DNA of 64,000 nt from JBFXIE01 sp050176255. Lineage in GTDB: Bacteria; Pseudomonadota; Gammaproteobacteria; Burkholderiales; Burkholderiaceae_C. Each line of letters opens with the position of its first letter. Positions within the stretch are counted from its first letter, which is position 1. Below are positions 24,828-35,568 of this stretch, one piece after another. The stretch lies in assembly GCF_050176255.1 (NCBI RefSeq), contig NZ_JBFXIE010000008.1. One strand, 5' to 3'. The notes beneath the pieces are model-generated. The model saw only the letters and a program-made list of their open reading frames with translations, did not search any database and was not told where the DNA came from. A program made the translations under genes and the position numbers.

Positions 24828-26543
24828 TTACTTGAACTTGGGCAGATTGAACTGCGGCGGCACCCCCATGCGGGTGTTGATGATCCACTGCTGAGCGATC
24901 GACAAAATGTTGTTCGTCAGCCAGTACAGCACCAGGCCGGCCGGGAAGAAGAAGAACATCACGCTGAACATCAGCGGCATGATCCACATCAGCTTGGCCT
25001 GCATCGGGTCGGGCGGCGCGGGGTTGAGGGCGGTCTGCAGCAGCGAGCTGGCCGTCATCAGCAGCGGCAGGATGAAGTACGGGTCGGGCGAGGACAGGTC
25101 GCGAATCCAGCCGATCCAGGGCGCGTTGCGCATCTCCACGCTCGACAGCAGCACCCAGTACAGCGCGATGAACACGGGGATCTGCACCATGATGGGCAGG
25201 CAGCCGCCCATGGGGTTGACCTTTTCTTCGCGGTAGATGCGCATCATCTCCTGCTGCATCTGCTGCGGCTTGTCCTTCAGGCGCTCGCGCAATTCCGTGA
25301 TGCGCGGGTTGATGGCCTTCATCTTGGCCATGCTGGCGTAAGCCTTGGCGTTGAGCCAGTAGAACGCAAGCTTCAGCAAAAAGACCAGCGCCACGATGGA
25401 CCAGCCCCAGTTGGCGATCACCTTGTGCAGTTGATCCAGCAGCCAGTACAGCGGCTTGGCCAGGATGGTGAGCCAACCGTAGTCCTTGACGAGTTCGAGG
25501 CCTGGGGCGAGTTTTTCCAGCTGCGTCTCGATCTGCGGGCCGGCAAACAGTTGTGCGTCCACGGCCTTGGACTGGCCGGGGGCGATCTCGCCCAGCGGCG
25601 TGATCATGCCCACCGAGTACAGGTTGGTGTCCACCTTGCGCATGAACAGGTCGCGCTGCGCGCCGTCGGCCAGCAGCCAGGCGCTGGCAAAGTAATGCTG
25701 CACCATGGCCACGTAGCCGTTGGTGGAGGTCTTTTCGATGTCGATCTTGCCTTTTTCGATGTCCGAGAACTCCACCTTCTGGTACTTCTTGGCGTCGGTA
25801 TAGACCGCCGGGCCGGTGAAGGTGGAATAGAACATCGACTCGCCCGAGGGCTTGTTGCCGTCGCGCCCCAGCTGCAGGTACAGCTGGGGCGACAGTGGAG
25901 TCGTGCCGGTGTTGACCACCTCGTGGCGTGCGCTCAGGTCATAGGCGCCGCGCTTGAGCGTCCAGGTCTTGACCAGTTTCACGCCGCCCAGGTCGGGCGA
26001 CTCGAAGCGCACCTGCAGGCTGTCCTCGCCGTCCTTGAGCTCACGCGGGCCGGGCAGCAAGCGCATGGCGGTCTTGTGTGTGGGGAAGGGGCCGCCGATC
26101 AGGCCGGTCTGCGCCACATACACGCGGCTGACACTCTCGTCGAACAGCAGGAAGGGCTTGGACTTGTCCTCCATCTCGGGGTATTGCAGCAGCTCGCCGC
26201 GCACCAGAGAGCCGCCTTCGGTGTCGAAGACCAGGCGCAGCACATCGGTGGTTACCGTCACGCGCTCGCGGGCAACGGCGGCTGGCTGCGCAGGCACGCC
26301 CGTTGGCGGCTGGGGTGCCACACCCGGAACCCCCGCAACCGGCACGCCAGGCGCTGTGCTGACGGCTGTCGGCACACTGGACGCGCTCGCAGAAGGCGCC
26401 ACGGCGGGGCTGCTGGCCGTCTGTGCGGGCGGCGTGGGGAAGAAGGTGGCCTGTTTGCCGTTGTGGATCTGCCACTTGTCCCATAGCAAAACTATGGAAA
26501 AGCCAAAAATCACCCACAGGATGGTGCGGCGGATGTCGTTCAT
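24828..26543 (-). CDS. yidC: Membrane protein insertase YidC
   Basis: 571 residues. An N-terminal membrane anchor (TILWVIFGFSIVLLWDKW) leads into a Pro/Ala/Val-rich linker, the large periplasmic P1 domain (about residues 90-350), and the conserved insertase core with five membrane segments near the C-terminus. The core includes the cytoplasmic hairpin with MAKMKAINPRITELRERLKD and NPMGGCLPIMVQIPVFIALY. It inserts and folds inner-membrane proteins with or without SecYEG. The start overlaps the yidD stop by 4 bp. Confidence 0.95.
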   Translation of the reverse strand: MNDIRRTILWVIFGFSIVLLWDKWQIHNGKQATFFPTPPAQTASSPAVAPSASASSVPTAVSTAPGVPVAGVPGVAPQPPTGVPAQPAAVARERVTVTTDVLRLVFDTEGGSLVRGELLQYPEMEDKSKPFLLFDESVSRVYVAQTGLIGGPFPTHKTAMRLLPGPRELKDGEDSLQVRFESPDLGGVKLVKTWTLKRGAYDLSARHEVVNTGTTPLSPQLYLQLGRDGNKPSGESMFYSTFTGPAVYTDAKKYQKVEFSDIEKGKIDIEKTSTNGYVAMVQHYFASAWLLADGAQRDLFMRKVDTNLYSVGMITPLGEIAPGQSKAVDAQLFAGPQIETQLEKLAPGLELVKDYGWLTILAKPLYWLLDQLHKVIANWGWSIVALVFLLKLAFYWLNAKAYASMAKMKAINPRITELRERLKDKPQQMQQEMMRIYREEKVNPMGGCLPIMVQIPVFIALYWVLLSSVEMRNAPWIGWIRDLSSPDPYFILPLLMTASSLLQTALNPAPPDPMQAKLMWIMPLMFSVMFFFFPAGLVLYWLTNNILSIAQQWIINTRMGVPPQFNLPKFK

Positions 26544-26836
26544 GAAGTCTTCTTAGAGGAGGAAGATGGAGGGTCGTCGGAAGGCACCAGCCGCGAGAAA
26601 AGGCGCATGCCTCGCGGCAGCTCTTGTGGCACGGGGTCGAGACCGCCGTCGCACCAGGGATGGCAACGCGCCAGGCGTCGTGCCGTCAAATAGCTGCCCG
26701 CCGCGGCGCCGTGCCGATCCAGCGCCTGCAGAGAGTACACCGAGCAGGTGGGCTCAAAACGACAGCTTGAGCCGAGCCAGGGGCTTAGCAGCAGCCGGTA
26801 GCCGCGCACCAGGCCCATGAGCAGTGTGCGCATCAT
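26540..26836 (-). CDS. yidD: Membrane protein insertion efficiency factor YidD
   Basis: 98 residues with the DUF37 family signature: GYRLLLSPWLGSSCRFEPTC, SVYSLQALDRHG, and RRLARCHPWCDGGLDPVPQ. It is inner-membrane associated and aids YidC-dependent insertion. It overlaps rnpA at its start and yidC at its end, each by 4 bp, within the widespread rpmH-rnpA-yidD-yidC cluster. Confidence 0.95.
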   Translation of the reverse strand: MMRTLLMGLVRGYRLLLSPWLGSSCRFEPTCSVYSLQALDRHGAAAGSYLTARRLARCHPWCDGGLDPVPQELPRGMRLFSRLVPSDDPPSSSSKKTS

Positions 26837-27324
26837 GGCGTGGCACCTCGTGGCGTGCGGGCTGCAGGACTGGCCGGGGGGCTGCGTCGTTCGGCAGCGG
26901 AAAAAAGCTGCTCCAGCTCGGCGCGCACGGCCTGTTTGAGAGCCTCGGAGGTGGCGCTCACGAAGTGCTTGCGGTCAAAGCTGGCACGCAGCCGCACCAC
27001 GTGCGCCGCGTGCGGCATCCGTGGCTCGAAGCGGCTGGCCACGGCGTAGATCTGGCGTTTGATGGTGTTGCGCGTGACGGCGCGGCGCGCCCAGCGCTTG
27101 GGCACCATGGCGCCCAGCCAGACATCAGTGCAGCCCTGCGCCACGGCAAACAGGGCAAGCGGCGTATCCGCCTGGGGCTGCAAGCCAGGCCCTGGCGGTG
27201 GGGGCAATGTGGACGCATCACCAGAGGGCAAGCCCAACCGGTGCAATGCGAAATGTGCCGTGCGGGAGACAGTGCCCCCGGCCATGGCGGCCTGGAACTG
27301 AGAGCGGGTTTTCAGCCGATGCAT
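26833..27324 (-). CDS. rnpA: Ribonuclease P protein component
   Basis: Protein subunit of RNase P, which trims the 5' leaders of pre-tRNAs. 163 residues from ATG 27324 (MHRLKTRSQF); a start seven codons earlier is possible. The family core is visible: LKTRSQFQAAMAGG at the N-terminus, LGAMVPKRWARRAVTRNTIK, and the RNR-type motif TRNTIKRQIYAVASRF. The Pro-rich segment at about residues 45-60 and the Pro/Arg-rich tail are longer than in E. coli. 72 bp follow rpmH. Confidence 0.92.
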   Translation of the reverse strand: MHRLKTRSQFQAAMAGGTVSRTAHFALHRLGLPSGDASTLPPPPGPGLQPQADTPLALFAVAQGCTDVWLGAMVPKRWARRAVTRNTIKRQIYAVASRFEPRMPHAAHVVRLRASFDRKHFVSATSEALKQAVRAELEQLFSAAERRSPPASPAARTPRGATP

Positions 27325-27396
27325 GCAGACAGCTACCCGGTGCAAACGCTGGCGGCGCAGACCCTGTTCGGTGGCCGGGCGCCGAGCTGCACGGCC

Positions 27397-27531
27397 TTAG
27401 ACGGCCAGGCGCTTGCGGCCCTTGGCGCGGCGGGCCTTGATCACGGCGCGGCCGCCGCGCGTCTTCATGCGCACCAGAAAACCGTGGGTGCGGGCGCGGC
27501 GGGTCTTGGAGGGCTGGTAAGTACGTTTCAT
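27397..27531 (-). CDS. rpmH: 50S ribosomal protein L34
   Basis: A 44-residue frame read leftward from ATG 27531 to TAA at 27399-27397: MKRTYQPSKTRRARTHGFLV, then RMKTRGGRAVIKARRAKGRK and RLAV. It is a full-length L34 with the conserved Lys/Arg-rich sequence. First gene of the leftward rpmH-rnpA-yidD-yidC cluster, facing away from dnaA. Confidence 0.97.
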   Translation of the reverse strand: MKRTYQPSKTRRARTHGFLVRMKTRGGRAVIKARRAKGRKRLAV

Positions 27532-27753
27532 GTTCTCGATCCTTGAAGGGTTCAGTTACAGGCACAGCTTCGATCGGCAGCGCCCGCCAGGTCGGCCACC
27601 CGCAGCGCTGCATGCGCTGGGTCAATAAAGTAAGCGGCCGCCCGGGTTAGATCACCCTGAACGCATTCAGGGAAAGCCCGCGATTATTACAGGCTTGGCC
27701 CGCGCTGGCAATGACCCTGGCGTGCAAATGTCGTCGAGGAGTGCCGCGGCCGT

Positions 27754-27782
27754 TTGTGGATAACTCCTTGACAAGCTAGAAT
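27754..27782 (+). promoter_or_regulatory. Probable dnaA promoter overlapped by a DnaA box
   Basis: TTGTGG (27754-27759), 17 bp, then TAGAAT (27777-27782). The sequence TGTGGATAA at 27755-27763 is a perfect DnaA box (TTATCCACA) on the opposite strand and covers the -35 element. Bound DnaA would therefore block its own promoter, as known for dnaA in other bacteria. Inferred from position only. Confidence 0.5.
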
Positions 27783-27804
27783 CCGCGGCCTCGCACTGTT
27801 CCTC

Positions 27805-27813
27805 CTATCCACA
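27805..27813 (+). promoter_or_regulatory. Second DnaA box in the dnaA leader
   Basis: CTATCCACA differs from the consensus TTATCCACA at one base and lies 16 bp before the dnaA ATG. Confidence 0.5.
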
Positions 27814-27829
27814 ACTAGAACCATCCGCA

Positions 27830-29251
27830 ATGCACGAGGGACTCCCTTCTTTCAGCCACGAGGCTGACAACGCCAACGCCGGCCAGGGCTTATGGCGGGC
27901 CTGCGCCGAGCAACTGGCTCAGGATCTCCCTGAGCAGCAATTCAACACCTGGATCAAGCCCCTGGCGGCGCAGGTCGCGCCCGATTTTTCCAAGGTCACT
28001 CTGTTGGTGGCCAACCGCTTCAAACTCGACTGGATTCGCACCCAGTATGCCGGGCGCATCTCGGCGTTGCTAGAGGCTCTTTATGGCCAGCCGGTCGCGC
28101 TCGAGTTAGCGCTCGCTCAGAGGGAATCGGTTGTCAGGACTTACGTTCGTCCCCAGCCGGCAAGCGCCCAGCCGCCTGCCGAAGCCGCTTCGCCAGCCGC
28201 CGCGGTCGAAGCTGTGCCAGCGGGCGCTTTTCGCACGCGGCTCAACCCTGCCCTGACGTTCGAGACGCTGGTGGAGGGCACGGCGAATCGCATGGCACGC
28301 TCGGCCGCAATGCATGTGGCAGGCTCGCCCGGCCACCTGTACAACCCGCTTTTCATCTATGGGGGCGTGGGTCTGGGCAAGACCCACCTGGTGCATGCGG
28401 TGGGCAACAAGCTGCTGCAAGACCGCCCTGACGCCAAGGTTCTCTACATCCACGCCGAGCAGTTCGTCTCGGATGTGGTCAAGTCCTATCAGCGGCGCAC
28501 CTTTGACGATTTCAAGGAGCGCTATCACTCGCTCGATCTGCTGCTGATCGACGATGTGCAGTTCTTCGCCAACAAGGATCGCACGCAAGAGGAGTTCTTC
28601 AACGCCTTCGAGGCGCTGCTGGCCAAAAAAAGCCACATCGTGATGACGTCGGACACCTACCCCAAGGGTCTGGCCAACATCCACGAGCGGCTGGTGTCGC
28701 GCTTCGACTCGGGCCTGACGGTGGCGATCGAGCCGCCCGAGTTGGAGATGCGCGTGGCCATCCTGATCAACAAGGCGCGCGCCGAGGGCTCGGAGATGCC
28801 CGAAGAAGTGGCTTTCTTCGTCGCCAAGAACGTGCGCTCCAACGTGCGCGAGCTGGAGGGCGCGCTGCGCAAAATTCTGGCCTACAGCCGCTTCAACCAG
28901 AAGGAAGTCTCCATCCAGCTGGCGCGCGAGGCGCTGCGTGACCTGCTCAGCATCCAGAACCGGCAGATCAGCGTGGAAAACATCCAGAAAACCGTGGCTG
29001 ACTTCTACAAGATCAAGGTCGCGGACATGTACAGCAAGAAGCGCCCGGCCAGCATTGCCCGCCCGCGCCAGATTGCCATGTACCTGGCCAAGGAGCTGAC
29101 GCAAAAGAGCCTGCCCGAGATCGGCGAGCTGTTTGGCGGGCGCGACCACACCACGGTGCTGCACGCGGTGCGCAAGATCGGCGCCGAGCGCCAGACCAAC
29201 ACCGAGCTGAACCAGCAACTGCATGTGCTGGAGCAGACGCTCAAGGGGTGA
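27830..29251 (+). CDS. dnaA: Chromosomal replication initiator DnaA
   Basis: 473 residues. Domain I (residues 1-90, WRACAEQLAQDLPEQQFNTW, IKPLAAQ) is followed by a Pro/Ala-rich linker, the AAA+ domain (Walker A GGVGLGKTHLVHAVGN, Walker B LLLIDDVQFFANK, sensor I MTSDTYP) and the C-terminal DNA-binding domain with RPRQIAMYLAKELTQKSLPE and GGRDHTTVLHAVRKI. It opens oriC and acts as a transcription factor. The start is ATG 27830. Confidence 0.97.
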   Translation: MHEGLPSFSHEADNANAGQGLWRACAEQLAQDLPEQQFNTWIKPLAAQVAPDFSKVTLLVANRFKLDWIRTQYAGRISALLEALYGQPVALELALAQRESVVRTYVRPQPASAQPPAEAASPAAAVEAVPAGAFRTRLNPALTFETLVEGTANRMARSAAMHVAGSPGHLYNPLFIYGGVGLGKTHLVHAVGNKLLQDRPDAKVLYIHAEQFVSDVVKSYQRRTFDDFKERYHSLDLLLIDDVQFFANKDRTQEEFFNAFEALLAKKSHIVMTSDTYPKGLANIHERLVSRFDSGLTVAIEPPELEMRVAILINKARAEGSEMPEEVAFFVAKNVRSNVRELEGALRKILAYSRFNQKEVSIQLAREALRDLLSIQNRQISVENIQKTVADFYKIKVADMYSKKRPASIARPRQIAMYLAKELTQKSLPEIGELFGGRDHTTVLHAVRKIGAERQTNTELNQQLHVLEQTLKG

Positions 29252-29414
29252 TGGCCCGGTGAAGCTTTCATGAGTCACGCGTGGACCGAAAACCCCGCCG
29301 CCGCGCTGAAGCCCGCCCGTTCACGGGCAAAATGGCGCGTTGGACGGCCCGGGAGGGGGCATTGCCCGTGCCGCCGTCTGCGCACCCACACCACAATCAC
29401 CAAAGGTTGACGAC

Positions 29415-30521
29415 ATGATTGTCCTGAAGGCAACACAAGACAAGGTACTCGCCATTCTGCAATCCGTGTCCGGCATCGTCGAGCGCCGGCATACCCTGCC
29501 CATTTTGGCCAATGTTCTGATCCGCAAGACAGGCAATGCGCTGCAGCTGACCACCAGCGACCTGGAGATCCAGATCCGCACCACGGCCGAGCTGGGCGGC
29601 GACACGGGCGACTTCACCACCACGGTGGGCGCGCGCAAGCTCATCGACATCCTCAAGACCATGCCCGCCGACCAGACGGTGAGCCTGGAGTCCAGCCAGG
29701 CCAGGCTGATCCTCAAGGGTGGCAAGAGCCGCTTCACGCTGCAAACTCTGCCGGCTGAGGACTTTCCGCTGGTGCAAGAGGCTGCCAGCTTCGGCCCCTC
29801 CTTCAGCGTGCCGCAAAAGGTGCTCAAGGGCCTGATGGGCCAGGTGAGCTTTGCCATGGCGGTGCAGGACATCCGCTACTACCTCAACGGCATTTTGTTC
29901 GTGGCCGAGGGCAAGCAGCTGTCGCTGGTGGCCACCGACGGCCACCGCCTGGCGTTCACCAGCGCCACGCTGGATGTGGAAGTGCCCAAGCAGGAGGTGA
30001 TCCTGCCGCGCAAGACCGTGCTGGAGCTGCAGCGCCTGCTGTCCGATGCCGACGGCGCCATCGAGATGCAGTTTGCCAACAACCAGGCCAGGTTCAGCTT
30101 TGGCGGCATGGAGTTCGTCACCAAGCTGGTGGAGGGCAAGTTCCCCGACTACAACCGCGTCATTCCGCGCAACCACCACAACAGCGTCACCCTGGGCCGC
30201 GCGCCGCTGCTGGCCAGCCTGCAGCGCACGGCCATCATGACCAGCGACAAGTTCAAGGGCGTGCGCCTGAACATCGAGCCCGGCACCCTGCGCGTGGCCA
30301 GCAACAACGCCGAGCAGGAAGAAGCCATGGACGAGCTGGACATCGACTACGGCGGCGACGCCATCGAGATCGGCTTCAACGTCACCTACCTCATCGACGC
30401 GCTGGCCAACATGGGCCAGGACATGGTCAAGATCGACCTGGCCGACGGCAACAGCTCTGCGCTGCTGACCATTCCCGACAACGAATACTTCAAGTATGTC
30501 GTGATGCCCATGCGCATCTAA
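29415..30521 (+). CDS. dnaN: DNA polymerase III beta subunit (sliding clamp)
   Basis: 368 residues from ATG 29415 (MIVLKATQDKVLAILQSVSG). Three clamp-fold repeats are seen, with RRHTLPILANVLI in the first, FAMAVQDIRYYLNGILF and SLVATDGHRLAF in the second, and the C-terminal MPMRI at the protein-binding pocket. It forms a dimeric ring that tethers polymerase to DNA. 163 bp after dnaA, in the standard dnaA-dnaN-gyrB order. Confidence 0.97.
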   Translation: MIVLKATQDKVLAILQSVSGIVERRHTLPILANVLIRKTGNALQLTTSDLEIQIRTTAELGGDTGDFTTTVGARKLIDILKTMPADQTVSLESSQARLILKGGKSRFTLQTLPAEDFPLVQEAASFGPSFSVPQKVLKGLMGQVSFAMAVQDIRYYLNGILFVAEGKQLSLVATDGHRLAFTSATLDVEVPKQEVILPRKTVLELQRLLSDADGAIEMQFANNQARFSFGGMEFVTKLVEGKFPDYNRVIPRNHHNSVTLGRAPLLASLQRTAIMTSDKFKGVRLNIEPGTLRVASNNAEQEEAMDELDIDYGGDAIEIGFNVTYLIDALANMGQDMVKIDLADGNSSALLTIPDNEYFKYVVMPMRI

Positions 30522-30580
30522 ATACTATTGTTTTTATAGCTGCCAGCGCTTGATTTATAAGGGCTGGTGGCACTTTTGAA
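30521..30580 (+). repeat. Dispersed TAGCTGCCAGCGC element, copy 8 (reference copy)
   Basis: A well-kept copy in the dnaN-gyrB gap: TTTTTATAGCTGCCAGCGCT, TGATTTATAAGGGCTGGTGG, CACTTTTGAAC. I used it as the reference for block order in the other copies. Confidence 0.75.
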
Positions 30581-30636
30581 CCCATAAAGCCATCGGCACG
30601 CCGTGCCGATGCGCCCGGACCGAAGGCAGCCCTTTC

Positions 30637-33267
<2,631 letters not shown>

Positions 33268-33280
33268 GCTTGCCCGGGCC

Positions 33281-34777
33281 ATGCCCACCCTCAGCCAGCA
33301 GCGCACGCACAAATACATTGCCGCCCGCCAGCAGCACCCCGCCTGGGTTTTGCTGGCATCGCGTCGGGCGCCGCTGGTGCTCAGTTGCCTGGATGCGCTC
33401 TTCGAGCACCAGCGCGACGGTGTGCCCTTTGATGCAGCCGTGCAGGCGCTGGCCGAGATGCTGGCGGCGCATGCCAACGAGGTGGAGTTTGAAATCGACA
33501 GCGCCGACACCCTGAGCCAGGCGCGGCGTGATGTGCGCGAGTGGATACGCCGCGGCCTGGTGGTCGAGCGCGAAGGCCGCGTGTTCGAGACCGACGCCCT
33601 CAAGACGGCGCTGCGCTTCATCGCCCAGCTGGACGGTCGCATGATGACCTCCACCGCCTCGCGCCTGGCGGTGGTGCAGCGCGAGATCGACAACCTGGCC
33701 GCCGCGCTCGACCCCGACCCCCAAAGCCGCGCCGAGCATCTGCAGCGCCGCATCGCAGACCTGCAGCAGCAGCTGGCGGACGTGCAGGCCGGCCGCATCA
33801 CGGCGCTGACGCCGGAGCAGGCGGTCGAGGGCATTCGCGAGGTGTATGCGCTGTCGGTCAGCCTGCGGGCGGACTTTCGCCGGGTGGAGGATTCGTGGCG
33901 CGAAGCCGACCGCGCGCTGCGCAGCGCCATCATCAGCGCGCGCCACCACCGCGGCGCGGTGATGGACCAGCTGCTCGACGGCCATGCCCGGCTGCTCAAC
34001 ACGCAAGAGGGCCGCGTGTTTGACAGCTTTCACCAGCAGCTGTCCAACCAGACCGAGCTGACCGAGATGCGCCAGCGCATCCGCCAGATTCTTGCCCACC
34101 CCGCCGCCAAAAATGCCCTGGACGGTCTGCAGAGCAGCACGCTGAACCTGCTGGTGCAGCAGCTCATCAAAGAGGCCAAGGTGGTGCAGGGCGTGCGCGC
34201 GCGCAGCGAGCGCGAGGTCAGCCAGTTCATGAAAACCGGCCAGGCGGCCGAGAACCAGCGCGTGGGCCAGTTGCTCAACGAGGTGCTGGAGCAGGCCCTG
34301 CGCATCGACTGGCAGCAGCGCGCCGTGCGCCGCCAGAGCGCGCCGCTGCCGCCGCTGGGCGTGGCGCTGGGCAGCGTGCCGCTGGTGGAGCGCCTGCGCG
34401 TCAAGTCGCTGGACGGCGGCGAGCAGGTCGCGCTGCTGCTGACCACCGAATACGCCGACCTGGGCCAGATGGAGGGCGAGTTCTGGCAGGCTTTTGAAGG
34501 ACTGGACCGCGAGGCCCTGGTGCAGCGCACCTTGCAAACGCTGGTGGACCGGGGCCAGCCCATGACCTTGGCGGAACTGGCTGCCGCGCTGCCGCCGGGC
34601 GAGCACGACCTGGAAACCTTTGCGCTGTGGCTGGCCATGGCGCGCGAGGCGGGTGTGCCGCTGCAGCCCGGCGACGAGCAGATCGACACACAGGACGGCT
34701 CGCAGCGCTGGCGCTTCACCGTGCCGCGCGTGGCGCTGGACGGCGCGCAGCTGGCGCAGATGGACTGGGAGCTTTGA
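33281..34777 (+). CDS. jetA: Wadjet type I protein JetA (DUF3375, kleisin-like/MukF-like)
   Basis: 498 residues matching DUF3375 proteins in length and sequence style: RTHKYIAARQQHPAWVLLAS, long coiled helices (residues about 120-200, 230-330), and FHQQLSNQTELTEMRQRIRQ. In Wadjet complexes this subunit bridges the SMC-like heads, as MukF does. Wadjet recognises and cleaves closed circular plasmids. There is no Shine-Dalgarno sequence and the gap from gyrB is only 13 bp. The stop overlaps the jetB start by one base (TGATG). Confidence 0.87.
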   Translation: MPTLSQQRTHKYIAARQQHPAWVLLASRRAPLVLSCLDALFEHQRDGVPFDAAVQALAEMLAAHANEVEFEIDSADTLSQARRDVREWIRRGLVVEREGRVFETDALKTALRFIAQLDGRMMTSTASRLAVVQREIDNLAAALDPDPQSRAEHLQRRIADLQQQLADVQAGRITALTPEQAVEGIREVYALSVSLRADFRRVEDSWREADRALRSAIISARHHRGAVMDQLLDGHARLLNTQEGRVFDSFHQQLSNQTELTEMRQRIRQILAHPAAKNALDGLQSSTLNLLVQQLIKEAKVVQGVRARSEREVSQFMKTGQAAENQRVGQLLNEVLEQALRIDWQQRAVRRQSAPLPPLGVALGSVPLVERLRVKSLDGGEQVALLLTTEYADLGQMEGEFWQAFEGLDREALVQRTLQTLVDRGQPMTLAELAAALPPGEHDLETFALWLAMAREAGVPLQPGDEQIDTQDGSQRWRFTVPRVALDGAQLAQMDWEL

Positions 34778-35568
34778 TGGCGCACCAACCCGATATCTTT
34801 GACCGCATGGCCGCGCAGACACCGGTGCCGCAGGCTGCCGATGTGCTACAAAAAGAGGAGCTGGAGGCGCCTGATGATCAAGGGCTGGTGGGCAAAAATG
34901 CTTTGACTGATGATTACGGCAGCGCACCCAGAACACCGCCGGCCCTGCGCCGGGCGCTGCAGCATGTGCTGGCGCATGGCTGGCTGGAGTCGGCCGCCAA
35001 GCCGCAGTGGTTTCGCCTGATTGCGGCGCACACGGCGCAGCTGGATGCGCTGCTCGAGCCGCTGGACTTGCGCATGGTGGTGGACGACGTGCGCGGCCTG
35101 GCCTTTCTGGCCGTGGTGCCTGACTTTGATGATGACGCCGCCGACGAAAGCGAGCAGGACGACTGGACGCACCCCCTGATGCGCCGCCAGCGCCTGACGC
35201 TGGAGCAATCGTTGCTGCTGGCCATCTTGCGGCGCGAGTTTTTGCAGCGCGAGCAGGAAAGCGGTACCGGCGCGCCGGTGCGCATCCCCGTGGACAGCCT
35301 GCTGCCGCAACTGGAGACCTACCTGGGCAGCACCGGCAGCGACATGCAAGAGCGCAAGCGCCTGATCCAGCTGCTGGAGAACCTGCGCATGCACGGCATG
35401 GTGTCCGACGTGGATGCGCAGGACTGCATCACCATCCGCCCCATGATCGTGCACCTGCTCAACCCCGAGAACCTGCAGGCGCTGCTGCTGCGTCTGCGCG
35501 AGGTGGCGCAAGCCGGCGCAAAAAGCGCTCAAGACAACGCCACGCATGACGCGGGAGGCCCGCCATGA
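34777..35568 (+). CDS. jetB: Wadjet type I protein JetB (DUF4194, MukE-like)
   Basis: 263 residues from ATG 34777. Winged-helix-rich DUF4194 features include ALQHVLAHGWLESAAKPQWF, DVRGLAFLAVVP, RRQRLTLEQSLLLAILRREF, LLPQLETYLGSTGSDMQERK and a C-terminal helical segment. It should bind JetA and DNA in the JetABC motor. Residues 24-43 (LQKEELEAPDDQGLVGKNAL) fall in a copy of the dispersed element, extending the disordered N-terminus. Overlaps jetA by 1 bp and jetC by 4 bp. Confidence 0.86.
   Translation: MAHQPDIFDRMAAQTPVPQAADVLQKEELEAPDDQGLVGKNALTDDYGSAPRTPPALRRALQHVLAHGWLESAAKPQWFRLIAAHTAQLDALLEPLDLRMVVDDVRGLAFLAVVPDFDDDAADESEQDDWTHPLMRRQRLTLEQSLLLAILRREFLQREQESGTGAPVRIPVDSLLPQLETYLGSTGSDMQERKRLIQLLENLRMHGMVSDVDAQDCITIRPMIVHLLNPENLQALLLRLREVAQAGAKSAQDNATHDAGGPP
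34846..34905 (+). repeat. Dispersed element, copy 9 (inside jetB)
   Basis: GTGCTACAAAAAGAGGAGCT, GGAGGCGCCTGATGATCAAG, GGCTGGTGGGCAAAAATGC. The second half (GATCAAGGGCTGGTGG) is close to the reference copy; the first half has drifted. The jetB frame stays open through it. Confidence 0.6.

Larger units (their letters stand above)
27532..27829. promoter_or_regulatory. rpmH-dnaA intergenic region, candidate origin-proximal control region
   Basis: 298 bases between divergent rpmH and dnaA. They hold a perfect hairpin CCCTGAA-CGCA-TTCAGGG at 27655-27672, a perfect DnaA box and a near-perfect one. Only two boxes are seen and there is no clear AT-rich unwinding region, so oriC itself may lie elsewhere or be only partly here. 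Confidence 0.4.
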
